Assembly (NCBI GenBank): GCA_945613785.1
Contig: CALZAJ010000012.1
Coordinates: 1 to 17,440, forward strand
DNA length: 17,440 nt
Direction: 5' to 3'
From: an uncultured Verrucomicrobiota bacterium
GTDB lineage: Bacteria > Verrucomicrobiota > Kiritimatiellia > RFP12 > UBA1067
A program made the position numbers and the translations under genes. The notes beneath the pieces were generated by a model. It was not told the DNA's origin. It was given only the letters and a program-made list of their open reading frames with translations, and made no database searches. This document shows, piece after piece, positions 7,278 through 15,900 of this stretch (the first letter of the stretch is position 1; each line of letters starts with the position of its first letter).

Positions 7278-8032
7278 TTGAGAAACGGCGCCACCTCAAA
7301 GTCACGCCCCTCGCCGACCTTGGCGAGGAAGAAGTCGTTGAGCGAGGAACCGATCTCGCCGATCTTTCCCTCGGCAACCGATTTCCCGTGATTGACAATC
7401 ATGATGCGACTGCAGACGTCCTCGGCGTCCCCCAACAGGTGCGAGGTCATGAGAATCGTCATGCCACCCGCGGCCAATGTCTTCACGAGCGTCTTCACTT
7501 CGTTCGTCGAAACAGGATCAAGGCCGCTAGTCGGCTCGTCGAGTACCAACAGTTCGGGCTTGCCGATGAGCGACGCCGCCAAGGCAACGCGCCGGGCCAT
7601 ACCCTTCGAGAACCCACCGACCGCGCGATTGGCGACATCCTCAAGTCCCACCATCGCAAGCAGCTGAGACGTCCGCTCCTTCGCGGTCCTGCGATCGAGA
7701 TTGCAGAGACCCGCATAGTACTTCAGTGTCTCCTTCGCCGTCAGGAACGGATGGAGGTAACTGAGCTCCGGCAAGTAACCGAGTCGCTGACGTGCAGCCA
7801 CCGACCGCGGCGAAAGGCCAAAGAGACGCACGCTGCCCGCGCTCGGACTCAGCAGGCCGAGAATCATCTTAATGGTCGTGGACTTGCCGCTTCCATTGGG
7901 ACCGAGCAGACCAAACACCTCCCCGCGCGCAACCGTTAGGTCGAGTCCGGCGACCGCCTTCACCGTCGGACGCAGCCAGAAATCGCGGAAGGTCTTCTCA
8001 ACCCCTTGGAGCTCTATGACGTTTTCAACCAT
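7274..8032 (-). CDS. ABC transporter ATP-binding protein
   Basis: Cytoplasmic ATPase subunit, 252 residues, of the ABC-2 exporter class (CcmA/NatA/NosF-like). Motifs in order are Walker A GPNGSGKS at about 44-51, the signature GGFSKGMARR at about 139-148, Walker B LLVLDEP at about 161-167 with D-loop SGLD, and the switch histidine in MTSHLL at about 198. All catalytic residues are present. It starts 14 nt after the upstream permease with a GAGGTG ribosome site and overlaps the downstream permease by 4 nt. It therefore probably powers a complex built from the two flanking permeases. The cargo cannot be read from sequence. Confidence 0.95.
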   Translation of the reverse strand: MVENVIELQGVEKTFRDFWLRPTVKAVAGLDLTVARGEVFGLLGPNGSGKSTTIKMILGLLSPSAGSVRLFGLSPRSVAARQRLGYLPELSYLHPFLTAKETLKYYAGLCNLDRRTAKERTSQLLAMVGLEDVANRAVGGFSKGMARRVALAASLIGKPELLVLDEPTSGLDPVSTNEVKTLVKTLAAGGMTILMTSHLLGDAEDVCSRIMIVNHGKSVAEGKIGEIGSSLNDFFLAKVGEGRDFEVAPFLK

Positions 8033-8046
8033 TCAAACACCTCACC

Positions 8047-8934
8047 TCAAGTCCTGTCCACATCGCGTCCCTCGAAGAGATGCACACCGAGCATCACGAA
8101 CGCAGCCACCATCGGGATCGTCGCCGCAAAAGAAATTCCAAGATGATGGAGCGGCAAGGATCCGCCCTTCGACAAGATGTCGGACAGATAATAGTTGCCC
8201 AGCAACGGCACGGAAACCAGGAAGAGCACGCCCGCCGCGGAAGTCGCCGCATTCTCGCGCCACTTGACCGCAAAGGCCGCAGATGCCGAGATGAAGACGA
8301 ACGCCGGCAAGGTCAGAACCGCAGCAACCGGCAGGAACCGCCACACGAGGGATCCGTCAATATACGGAATCATGCCCACCAGGGAAATCGCCAACGCCAG
8401 CACGGTCGCCGTCAGCGTGAAACGGAATCGCGCGAAACGGTTCAACACCGCTCCCAGGACAGTCGGCACCACAATCGCCGAAATCGCACAAACCCGAGAC
8501 GGACCAAACACCGTCGCCACGTCGCCGACCTTCGCCGCGATACGCCCGCCGATTTCCGCGCCATTCACCGTTGTCACAGACACTGCCGTCACCGTCACGG
8601 CAAAAACCAAATAGGCAAGAGCCGCGCCCGTCAGCTTCGCCAGAAAGAAACCGGCCCGAGAAACAGGATGGGCCAACGCCATCTCCAATGTCCCGCTGTC
8701 AATCTCACGACGCACCGACTTGACCGTGCAGAAGACGGCATAGGCAATGCCAAAGACCAGCAATGCGGAAAGTCCGGCGTCCCGCGCCATGCGCGAGGCC
8801 TCGCCGAACTGATGGTAATGCATGATGGGCGCAAGGACCGCAAGCGCCATTGCACTCAAGGTCAACAACAGCGCCAACGGCTCGGAAGCCATCTCCAGCG
8901 CCGTCGCCCTGGCGATGGAAAAGAACTGCCTCAC
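8047..8934 (-). CDS. ABC-2 type permease (NosY-like)
   Basis: Integral membrane protein of 295 residues with about six to eight hydrophobic segments (about 19-37, 54-71, 102-123, 146-166, 172-190, 200-223, 231-248, 268-286). The cytoplasmic loop REIDSGTLEMALAHPVSRAGFFLAK at about 76-100 matches the coupling-loop signature of NosY/ABC-2 permeases (E-x3-G-T-x4-L-x2-PVSR). It starts with GTG, and that GTG overlaps the TGA of the preceding repeat-protein gene (GTGA), so the two are translationally coupled. With the ATPase and the second permease downstream it likely forms a heteromeric exporter, whose substrate is unknown. Confidence 0.85.
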   Translation of the reverse strand: MRQFFSIARATALEMASEPLALLLTLSAMALAVLAPIMHYHQFGEASRMARDAGLSALLVFGIAYAVFCTVKSVRREIDSGTLEMALAHPVSRAGFFLAKLTGAALAYLVFAVTVTAVSVTTVNGAEIGGRIAAKVGDVATVFGPSRVCAISAIVVPTVLGAVLNRFARFRFTLTATVLALAISLVGMIPYIDGSLVWRFLPVAAVLTLPAFVFISASAAFAVKWRENAATSAAGVLFLVSVPLLGNYYLSDILSKGGSLPLHHLGISFAATIPMVAAFVMLGVHLFEGRDVDRT

Positions 8935-10079
8935 TCCACCTCGAACTCAGGCTCGACGGCCTCCTGCGGCATGCGATCGGCACGAATCTGCGAGAACATC
9001 TGCGTGCTCAACTGCGCACCGTCAGGACGCGTACCGCCACAACGCAGCGGACGCTGCGAGAACATGATCAGGCTGTAGCCAAGGAACGCAATCACACCAC
9101 ACGCGGCAATCTGGAAAAGCAGGCTGAAGACATTGCAGACCGTGCCCACGTCGCGAATGCGATCCGGCGGAATGGACGAAGCCGGCGCGTTCGTGTACAT
9201 GGCGACCGCGTTGGCGGGCGGCATGTCCGGAATGTCTCCGACCGGAGGAAGATCAGAAACCTCACCCTCCGCACCAGCCTCAGCAGCCGGAGCCGCAGCC
9301 GCCGTGGCGGCGCCAGGCTTCTTGATGCCGAACTTGCCAGTCGGACGCGCACCCGCGGCACCAGGACGCGCAATCTTGAGCGTCTTGCGCTGGGTAATGG
9401 TCACGGCCTCAGGCGTCGTCTTCTCTTCCTCCGCAGGCGCCGCAATCGGCGCGACTTCAGCGGCAGGCGCTTCCGCCGCAGGCTTCGCCGCCTGGTTCTG
9501 GAGATCGACCGGACGCTTGATGCGAATCGTCTTCATCGGCGCGACCTCGCTCTTCACGGGCGCAACACCAATCGCATCAGAGAGGGAAATACGTGCCGTA
9601 CGGGACTTGGAAGCCTGCTTCTGCGCCTCCGTCAGCTCCTGGTCAGCAATGATGCCAGTCTTGCGGAGAATCGCCTGGGCAGGAATCTGCTGGGTGATGC
9701 CCTTGAGCTTCTGGGTCGCGCCCTTGAGCGCCTCAACCGCGCTCGGAGCAACCGGCTGGGGCTCGGCCGGAGCGGCCGGGACCGCCGCGGCAGGCGCCGC
9801 AGGAGCGACGGGAGCAGCGGCCGCTTCACCGGGCTTGCGAATCGCCGGCTTGGTCGGCAGCCGAACGCCCGGCTTGGTCGGCAGCCGAACGCCCGGCTTG
9901 AGCGCCGTCTGAGTCGGGAGCTTGATACCAGGCTTAAGGGCCGTCGCCGTTGCCGTCCCGGGCTTGCGGATCACAGGCTTCAGCTTCAGCGTGGACGCAT
10001 GAACGGATGTGGCCGAGGCCATCGGATTGGCCACCGGCGGCTTCGCCGCACTGATCGGGCTTGCATTCTCATCTGCCAT
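8931..10079 (-). CDS. Lys/Pro-repeat protein with one C-terminal TM helix
   Basis: No function is recognised. This is a 382-residue, Ala/Pro/Lys-rich, mostly disordered protein. It contains about eight short basic-aliphatic repeats of the type K-P-G-[IV]-[RK]-L-P or K-T-[IL]-[RK]-I-x-R-P. Examples are VIRKPG (36-41), LKPGIKLP, LKPGVRLP, KPGVRLP, AIRKPG, KTIRIKRP (183-190), KTLKIARPG and FGIKKPG. Between them are Ala/Pro linkers and a conserved-looking segment SRTARISLSDAIG (159-171). A single hydrophobic helix at about 313-338 is followed by a 44-residue polar tail. The start has a GGGAGG ribosome site. It is translationally coupled to the ABC permease downstream (GTGA overlap), so it may be an accessory or scaffold subunit of that exporter. 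TonB-like Pro/Lys spacers are a superficial analogy only. I recall similar 'RISLxxA...KTIRLKRP' proteins in PVC genomes, without a known role. Confidence 0.75.
   Translation of the reverse strand: MADENASPISAAKPPVANPMASATSVHASTLKLKPVIRKPGTATATALKPGIKLPTQTALKPGVRLPTKPGVRLPTKPAIRKPGEAAAAPVAPAAPAAAVPAAPAEPQPVAPSAVEALKGATQKLKGITQQIPAQAILRKTGIIADQELTEAQKQASKSRTARISLSDAIGVAPVKSEVAPMKTIRIKRPVDLQNQAAKPAAEAPAAEVAPIAAPAEEEKTTPEAVTITQRKTLKIARPGAAGARPTGKFGIKKPGAATAAAAPAAEAGAEGEVSDLPPVGDIPDMPPANAVAMYTNAPASSIPPDRIRDVGTVCNVFSLLFQIAACGVIAFLGYSLIMFSQRPLRCGGTRPDGAQLSTQMFSQIRADRMPQEAVEPEFEVE
9847..9900. repeat. 24-bp perfect tandem duplication
   Basis: A 24-bp unit at 9847-9870 is repeated exactly at 9871-9894, followed by six further bases of a third copy. 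It is in frame and encodes eight residues (KPGVRLPT) twice. The perfect identity indicates a recent duplication or gene conversion inside the Lys/Pro-repeat gene. Confidence 0.9.
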
Positions 10080-10103
10080 ATCAAACCTCCCTCGCTCTAC
10101 CTA

Positions 10104-10128
10104 AAAAAGTTTTAAAGTCCTAAAGTCT
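10104..10128. repeat. Short AT-rich iterons between frr and the repeat-protein gene
   Basis: The 60-bp gap holds adjacent octamers TAAAGTCC (10113-10120) and TAAAGTCT (10121-10128) and a degenerate AAAAAGTTT before them. It is strikingly AT-rich against GC-rich flanks. No promoter or clear terminator is seen. Confidence 0.45.
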
Positions 10129-10139
10129 TCAGACTCAAA

Positions 10140-10703
10140 TTAGACAGCCATCACTTCGGCTTCCTTGGCCTTAAGCTCGGCGTCGATCTTGGCAATGCCG
10201 TCGTCCGTCGCCTTCTGAATCTTGTCCAGGCCCTGCTTCATCTCGTCCTCGGAGATCTTCTTGTCCTTCTCGAGCTTCTTGACCGCATCATTCGCGTCAC
10301 GACGAACATTGCGCATCGCAACCTTCTGGGCCTCTGCCTGGGTCTTCGCCTGCTTGACGATTTCCTTACGACGCTCTTCGTTGAGCTCCGGAACCGTGAT
10401 GCGAACGACCTTGCCGTCGCTCTGCGGCGTCACGCCGAGATTCGCCGCGAGAATCGCCTTCATGATGCCGTCGATCGTGGTCGGATCGAACGGCGTAATC
10501 TTGATCTGACGCGGTTCAGGCGTCGAAATCGTCGCGATGTTCTTGAGAGGTTGCTTCGAACCCCAGGCCTCAGCCTGAACACCATCGACCATCGCCGGGT
10601 TCGCCTTGCCCGTGCGCAGACCCGCGAACTGGTTCTTCAACGCCTCAAAGCTCTTCTGAATCTTCGAGTTAGCGTCATTCAAAACTTCAGCAACCGTTTC
10701 CAT
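10140..10703 (-). CDS. frr: Ribosome recycling factor
   Basis: Cytoplasmic factor that, with EF-G, splits post-termination ribosomes. The 187 residues match the usual 185. It has the characteristic order of conserved blocks: an N-terminal helix ending in LRTGKANPAMVDGV (about 30-43), then TISTPEPRQIKITPFDP (about 59-75), and then LTxPELxEERRKEIVKQAK (here ITVPELNEERRKEIVKQAK, about 101-119). The C-terminal coiled-coil helix contains VRRDANDAVKKLEKDKKISEDE. It follows pyrH by 29 nt with a GAGGAG Shine-Dalgarno, the common pyrH-frr arrangement. Downstream lies the repeat-protein/ABC cluster rather than the isoprenoid and lipid genes (uppS, cdsA) often found after frr. Confidence 0.97.
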   Translation of the reverse strand: METVAEVLNDANSKIQKSFEALKNQFAGLRTGKANPAMVDGVQAEAWGSKQPLKNIATISTPEPRQIKITPFDPTTIDGIMKAILAANLGVTPQSDGKVVRITVPELNEERRKEIVKQAKTQAEAQKVAMRNVRRDANDAVKKLEKDKKISEDEMKQGLDKIQKATDDGIAKIDAELKAKEAEVMAV

Positions 10704-10732
10704 CTTTATTCTCCTCGTCCTAAAATTCCTGA

Positions 10733-11467
10733 TTACTTGTCACTCACGATCGTGCCCACCGCTTCGCCCTTCACGACGCGCTCCAGCGCATCGCCGTCAA
10801 AGAAGTCAAACACCACAATCGGAATGCCATTGTCCATACACAACGCAAATGCCGCGGAATCCATGACCTTCAGGCGCTTCTCCAACGCGGTCTCGTACTT
10901 GAGCGAACCGTACTTCTTCGCCTTCGGATCCTTCTTCGGATCAGCCGTGTAAATGCCGTCGACCTTGGTCGCCTTCAGCAACGCGTCGGCGCCGATTTCG
11001 CTCGCGCGAAGCGCCGCGGCGGAGTCGGTCGAGAAATACGGATTGCCCGTGCCGCCCGCAAAGATGCACACACGGCCCTTCTCGAAATGGCGAAGCGCCT
11101 TGCGCTGAATGAACGGTTCCGCGAGCTTCGGCATCTCAATCGACGTCATCACACGCGTCGGCACGCCAATCGACTCCAACGCGTTCATCATCGCCAAACC
11201 GTTGATGATCGTCGCCAGCATGCCCATCGAATCGCCCGTCACGCGGTTGACGCCCTTGCCCGCACCCGTCAGGCCGCGGAAGATGTTGCCGCCGCCCAGC
11301 ACAATACCGACCTCGACGCCCATCTTGTGAATCTTCTTCACGCGCTCGGCCATGAATGCGAGATTCTTCGGGTCAATGCACTCGCCCGTTTCGCGGTTGC
11401 CGAGAACTTCGCCGGACAACTTGAGCAGAATCCGACGATACTTAATCTTTGAAGAGGATTTTTTCAC
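10733..11467 (-). CDS. pyrH: UMP kinase (GTG start)
   Basis: Amino-acid-kinase-fold enzyme converting UMP to UDP with ATP. With the GTG at 11467 it has 244 residues, close to E. coli PyrH (241). Motifs are KYRRILLKLSGEVLG near the N-terminus, GIVLGGGNIFRG, GDSMGMLATIINGLAMMNAL (nucleotide and UMP binding), and FAGGTGNPYFSTDSAAALRA. ATKVDGIYTADPKKDPKAK follows. An upstream in-frame ATG at 11569 would add 34 non-homologous residues and lies inside the rhaB 3' end. An extended -10 with a plausible -35 ends 7 nt before the GTG, so the GTG is probably both the transcription and the translation start. The usual rpsB-tsf neighbours are absent; rhaB lies upstream instead. Confidence 0.95.
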   Translation of the reverse strand: MKKSSSKIKYRRILLKLSGEVLGNRETGECIDPKNLAFMAERVKKIHKMGVEVGIVLGGGNIFRGLTGAGKGVNRVTGDSMGMLATIINGLAMMNALESIGVPTRVMTSIEMPKLAEPFIQRKALRHFEKGRVCIFAGGTGNPYFSTDSAAALRASEIGADALLKATKVDGIYTADPKKDPKAKKYGSLKYETALEKRLKVMDSAAFALCMDNGIPIVVFDFFDGDALERVVKGEAVGTIVSDK

Positions 11468-11474
11468 GATTGAA

Positions 11475-11503
11475 ATTATATCAATTACACATTCAAAAGG
11501 CAA
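11475..11503 (-). promoter_or_regulatory. pyrH-frr operon promoter (leaderless)
   Basis: On the minus strand TTGCCT (11498-11503), a 17-nt spacer ending in TGA, and TATAAT (11475-11480) form a good sigma70-type promoter. Seven nucleotides separate TATAAT from the GTG at 11467, so the first transcribed base should be at the start codon. No Shine-Dalgarno is present. Confidence 0.75.
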
Positions 11504-11513
11504 CTGCGGAAAA

Positions 11514-12935
11514 TTATCGCACAATTGCCTGACGCGCCGCAGACAAATCGACGAATTCGCCGCCGACAATCATCTGCACGATGAGGTTGCCGATCGCCGT
11601 GCCCTCCGTCGGACCCGCAAAGACTTCCAGACCCGTCGCATCCGCCGTCAGCGAATTCAGGTACTTGTCCTGACTGCCGCCGCCAACGATGTTGACCGAC
11701 GTGTAGGTCTTGCCCGTGATCTCGGAAAGACTGCGAATGGCGTCCGCATAGCACTTCGCAAGCGAATTGTAGACGCACTGCATGAGCTCGCCGACCGTCG
11801 AAGGCGCCGCACCCGTTTCCGCTGCGGCCTTCATGACCTCGCCGATCATCGAATCAGGATTCATGAAGCGCTGCTCGTTGACATCAACCGTCACCTGGTA
11901 GGCCGTCGCACCACGCGCAGCCATTTCAAGCTCGTTGAAGGAGTATTTCTTGCCCTTCTCGTAGTCCTTCAGCGAAGCCAACGCCTCTTCCGTCGCATCG
12001 CCACCCTTGCCCTCGACATACTTGACGCCGTTGAGCTCACGCCGAATGGACTGGATCATCCACAGACCCATGATGTTCTTGAGGTAACGGTAACGTCCCC
12101 AGGCACCACCTTCATTGGTGAAATTCGCCGCACAGCTCTCAGCCGACGTCAGCGCCGTCTCGTTCTCAACCCCCAGCAACGACCACGTGCCGCTCGAAAT
12201 GTAGACCGCCTTGTCATCACGCGCCGGAACAGCCAGGAACGCGGAACCCGTGTCATGCATCGCCGGCAGGACAACCTTCATGCCCTTGTACTCGCCGACC
12301 GTGGCGCCCGGCATTTCCAGCTTGCCGAAAATCCGCTGGGGCAGACCCAGCTTGGCAATCAAATCGTAGTCCCAGTCCTTCTTCGCAGCATCAAGCAACG
12401 ATGTCGTGGAAGAATCCGTGTATTCATGGACAATATTGCCGGTCAGGCGGTAGTTCAGATACTCCGGCACCATCAGGAAGTGCGCCGCCTTCTCCAACTG
12501 TTCGGGATGCTCCTTCTTGAGCGCCCAAAGCTGGTAAATCGTGTTGAAGCTCGTCTTCTGAATGCCCGCAATCGCGTAAAGCTTCTTGAAAGAGAGGACC
12601 TCACGCTCGATTTCCGCATCCGCACCTGCCGTACGCGTATCGCGATAGGCGACGGCATCGGAAACCATCTCGCCCTTCTCGTCGAGCAACACGAAATCCA
12701 CGCCCCACGTATCAATGCCGATTGAATCAATGGTCGCCTTCTCGGCCGCCGCATCAATGCCGGCCTTCACCGACTCAACCAGCTTCTCGATATCCCAACA
12801 GTCATGGCCATCCTTGCGGACCTGACCGTTATCAAAGCGATATACCTCTTCCAGGGTAATCTTTCCATCCCGAACCGTTCCGAGAATGTGACGACCAGAA
12901 CTGGCCCCGATGTCAATCGCAAGATAATGTTTCAT
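11514..12935 (-). CDS. rhaB: Rhamnulokinase, FGGY family
   Basis: Kinase that phosphorylates L-rhamnulose to rhamnulose-1-phosphate in L-rhamnose catabolism, in the cytoplasm. The 473 residues match RhaB (E. coli 489). The N-terminal phosphate loop AIDIGASSGRHI (about 6-17), SIGIDTWGVDFVLLD (about 71-85) and VAYRDTRT (about 95-102) are rhamnulokinase-like. Further on are TDSSTTSLLDAAKKDWD, the catalytic-aspartate motif MHDTGSAFLAVP, YISSGTWSLLGVE and the C-terminal ATP-site motif VGGGSQDKYLNSLTADATGLEV. Some FGGY kinases of this group act on fuculose, so substrate specificity is good but not absolute. It seems to be transcribed alone from a leaderless promoter; no rhaA or rhaD is visible in the window. 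Confidence 0.92.
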   Translation of the reverse strand: MKHYLAIDIGASSGRHILGTVRDGKITLEEVYRFDNGQVRKDGHDCWDIEKLVESVKAGIDAAAEKATIDSIGIDTWGVDFVLLDEKGEMVSDAVAYRDTRTAGADAEIEREVLSFKKLYAIAGIQKTSFNTIYQLWALKKEHPEQLEKAAHFLMVPEYLNYRLTGNIVHEYTDSSTTSLLDAAKKDWDYDLIAKLGLPQRIFGKLEMPGATVGEYKGMKVVLPAMHDTGSAFLAVPARDDKAVYISSGTWSLLGVENETALTSAESCAANFTNEGGAWGRYRYLKNIMGLWMIQSIRRELNGVKYVEGKGGDATEEALASLKDYEKGKKYSFNELEMAARGATAYQVTVDVNEQRFMNPDSMIGEVMKAAAETGAAPSTVGELMQCVYNSLAKCYADAIRSLSEITGKTYTSVNIVGGGSQDKYLNSLTADATGLEVFAGPTEGTAIGNLIVQMIVGGEFVDLSAARQAIVR

Positions 12936-12942
12936 GTCCCCG

Positions 12943-12951
12943 ATTATATCA
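12943..12951 (-). promoter_or_regulatory. rhaB extended -10 promoter (leaderless)
   Basis: TGA-TATAAT on the minus strand ends at 12943, followed by seven bases (CGGGGAC) and the ATG at 12935. The predicted start site is the A of the ATG. The GGGGA in the gap is too close to serve as a Shine-Dalgarno. Confidence 0.7.
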
Positions 12952-12986
12952 TAATGTGGATATGTTTGGGACTATTCAATACGCGA

Positions 12987-15900
12987 TTACGGCAACGAGA
13001 CGACAACCTTGAAGAATCGGTGATTATCGGACTTAGCTTCCCATTTAGCATCAGAAAGTGACTGTTTACCCAATATTCTGTAACTGCGAACCACGCTGTT
13101 CGGCGTCCAGGTCACAGACGCCACACCGTCCGCACCGACCGAGATAGTGGCCACGAACTTCGAGTTCGGGTCCGTCGGGTTCAAATCAGCGACATACGAC
13201 GCCCAGACAGCATAACCATTCGCACCCGTCGCCAGTGCCGCGGCCTTCGCCTTCTCGGGCGTTGAGCAATCACAGCCCATCTCGATCAGCCAGGCATAGG
13301 GTACGGTCACAGCGCCCGAGGCCGTCTCGTCTTCGGTGAGCGTCACAGAATCGGCCGCCGGTTCCGACGCACCCGGCTTCTCATAGCAGCCGATGTCGAC
13401 CGCAAGACCATAGACGCGCACCCCACCCGCCAGATCCGTCGGCGGAATCCCCTCGACGGACGCGCCGGCATCCACCGCGACACCCGCAGGCGTGAAGTCC
13501 CCGCTCTCGTATCCAACGAACAAGGTCTCCGTCGTACCGACCACGCACGTTGCATTCACGGGATCGGAAGAATCGGTCGCGCAATTGACGAAATTGGCCA
13601 CCGTTCCGGACCAGGCCGCCGACGCTTCGTTCGCATCGAAGACCCCCGCCACAAGGCAGTTCGTCGCCTTGCCGTTCTTGCCCAATGTAAGCCCTGCCCT
13701 GCCCGACGGGACAGACCCCTTCGCAATCGTGCAGTTGTCGATCGATCCTCCGCTGACATAACAGACCGATCCGTTGCTGACGTTTCCGTTGTCGACCAGC
13801 AGGCAGTTCGACATCCGCCCGCCGCCGACCTCGACGGCCGACCCCTTCAGGATCTGGTTGTTGGCGATCGTGCAGCCCGTGACCGTGCTGTGCGTCAGCA
13901 GTCCGCCCATCACATACGCACCGCCGCCCGTTCCCCAGTAGTTGCGCGCATAACCCGCCCGAAGGACGCAGTTGGACACCTCACCCGCCCACAGCATTAG
14001 ACAGCCGCCGCCCATCTGCTCGCACTGTCCGCCGGCCATCGTCAGACCCGACACCCGCGCCAGCTCATTGCTCACGATGAAGTTGCGTCGGTCCTTGTAG
14101 CTGTTGCTGGCACCAACCGTGTTGGTGACGACGACGTCCGCAGGGTCCCGGGTCGAACCAACGACCTCAACGGGCGTCTCAATGACAACAGGCGTCTTGA
14201 TGACGTATTCGCCCGGCAGCACAATCACCCTTCCGCCCGTCTCGCCGAGACGCGCAATGGCATTCGTGATCGTCAGCAGCGGCGAGTCATGCGTTCCCTC
14301 CGCGGAATCAACGCCCGACGGAGAAACGTAAAGCGCCGTCTCATCAACCGGATCCGGGTCCGGATCAGGGTCAGGGTCCGGGTCGGGATCGGGCTGATCG
14401 CCCGAGGAGCTGCGGTTGCCGATGTCATAGAGCTCGATTTCACTCACCTTGCCCCAGTAGGTCGCGCTGGCGATCGAGATCTTGTAATAGGTGTAGGCCG
14501 TCTCGTTGGTGACGACATACCGACGGATCTCGTCATAGGCCCAATCGCCGTCCGTCGTATTGAGGATCACGTTCGCAGGGGCCTTGTTCGTGATGTCGTC
14601 GTAATCGTCGGAGGCGTAGACGGTGAAGGACTTCGCCATCTGGTCGGTGTCGCCGCTCTTGACCGCGCGGAAGCCGATGCCGTTGACGACGCGAGGCTCC
14701 TTGAACTGGTAGATCAGCCAGCTCGGACGGCTGTATCCGCCGAACTCCTTGCCGGGCTCCGCCAGGCTTCCGTCGTAGGCGCCCTGACCTTCCGCACCGC
14801 CCGTATTCGCATTCGACCACGTCTGAACGCGGTTGTCCGCATCATCCATCAGATCGACCAGTTCCGCCTCCGCGGCGATCGGCGAACGGTAGCTCTCTCG
14901 TGAGACGCGAACGACGCCAGGCGCCGATTCGATCGTCGCCTCCGCCCAGTAGCGGACGCCGCGGTCGAGTCCCGTCACGACAAAGGCCCTCTCGACCCCG
15001 GTCTGCGTCAGCTCGCCCGACGTCTCGCCCGCGAGGACCGTCCTGTCCGCATCGAGGTAGACGCGGAGGGACACCGTCGCACGCCCGATCATCTGCCCCC
15101 CGACCGCGCCCAGGGACGACGCCTTCACCGCATAGACGAGTTCGTTCGTCGTCGCCTCAAACGATTCCGAAACCACCTCGGCCGGCACGTCGTTGTCGAT
15201 CGGACGGATGACCGTCAGAGCCGACGTCACCTCGGGACTCGCGAATTCGCCCCGCTCGAGATCGTCCGCCTCCGCACCGCAGATCAGAAGGATGTCCGAT
15301 TCGTCGCTCGTCGCATCGTCCGCCAGGGTCGCCGTGACGTTCTGGACGACGGACCAGTTCTCGGGCGTGAAGACGAGAGACGTCCGGTCGAGCGTCACCT
15401 GTTGCGACGCACGCACGCCGACCTTGAGCGTGAGATTCGTTGCCGGCGCGGCAGAGAGGCTGAACCCGAAGGATCTGGAGGAATCCTCCGCCAGCATGTC
15501 GGACTCGACGGACGCCACGACGCTGACGGGTTCCTGCGGACAGCGGATGCGATAGATCGCGCCCGCCTCGTCCGCCTGCTTGTCGTAGACGTAGCCCTTC
15601 GTCGCCTCCTTTACGCCTGCACCGAAGTAGAACCAGCCGTCGCGGTATTCGAGCGAGATCATGTTCTGGTGGAAGTCGAAGGACAGCACCTCCGAAAACG
15701 CCACGCCGTCCGTCGACTTCCACACGACATGGCGGTTGAGCTTCGTCGTCGCGTCATACTTCGAGGTGAGGGCATAGACCGCATCGCCGCAGACCGCGAA
15801 GTCCCAGGGATAGTTCTCCGCATCGCCGCCGAAGGAAAGGCGCGTTGCGGCGATCCTGCCGTACGCCACCGTCGCCGAACAGCCCATGAGCGGCAGCGGA

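Noticed and set aside
8850..10115. 421-codon plus-strand frame opposite the repeat protein
   Set aside because: The Arg/Leu/Gly-dominated translation is a shadow of the Ala/Pro/Lys-rich minus-strand gene, which has a ribosome site and coupled neighbours.
11468..11569. Longer pyrH start at the ATG 11569
   Set aside because: The extra residues do not match UMP kinases, overlap the rhaB 3' end and lie upstream of the promoter ending 7 nt before the GTG.
11352..12725. 457-codon plus-strand frame opposite rhaB and pyrH
   Set aside because: It spans two well-identified minus-strand genes, is Arg/His-rich and has no recognisable motif.
14349..14390. Minisatellite or CRISPR-like repeat
   Set aside because: It is the coding of seven Asp-Pro dipeptides in an interdomain linker, with varied codons and no spacers.
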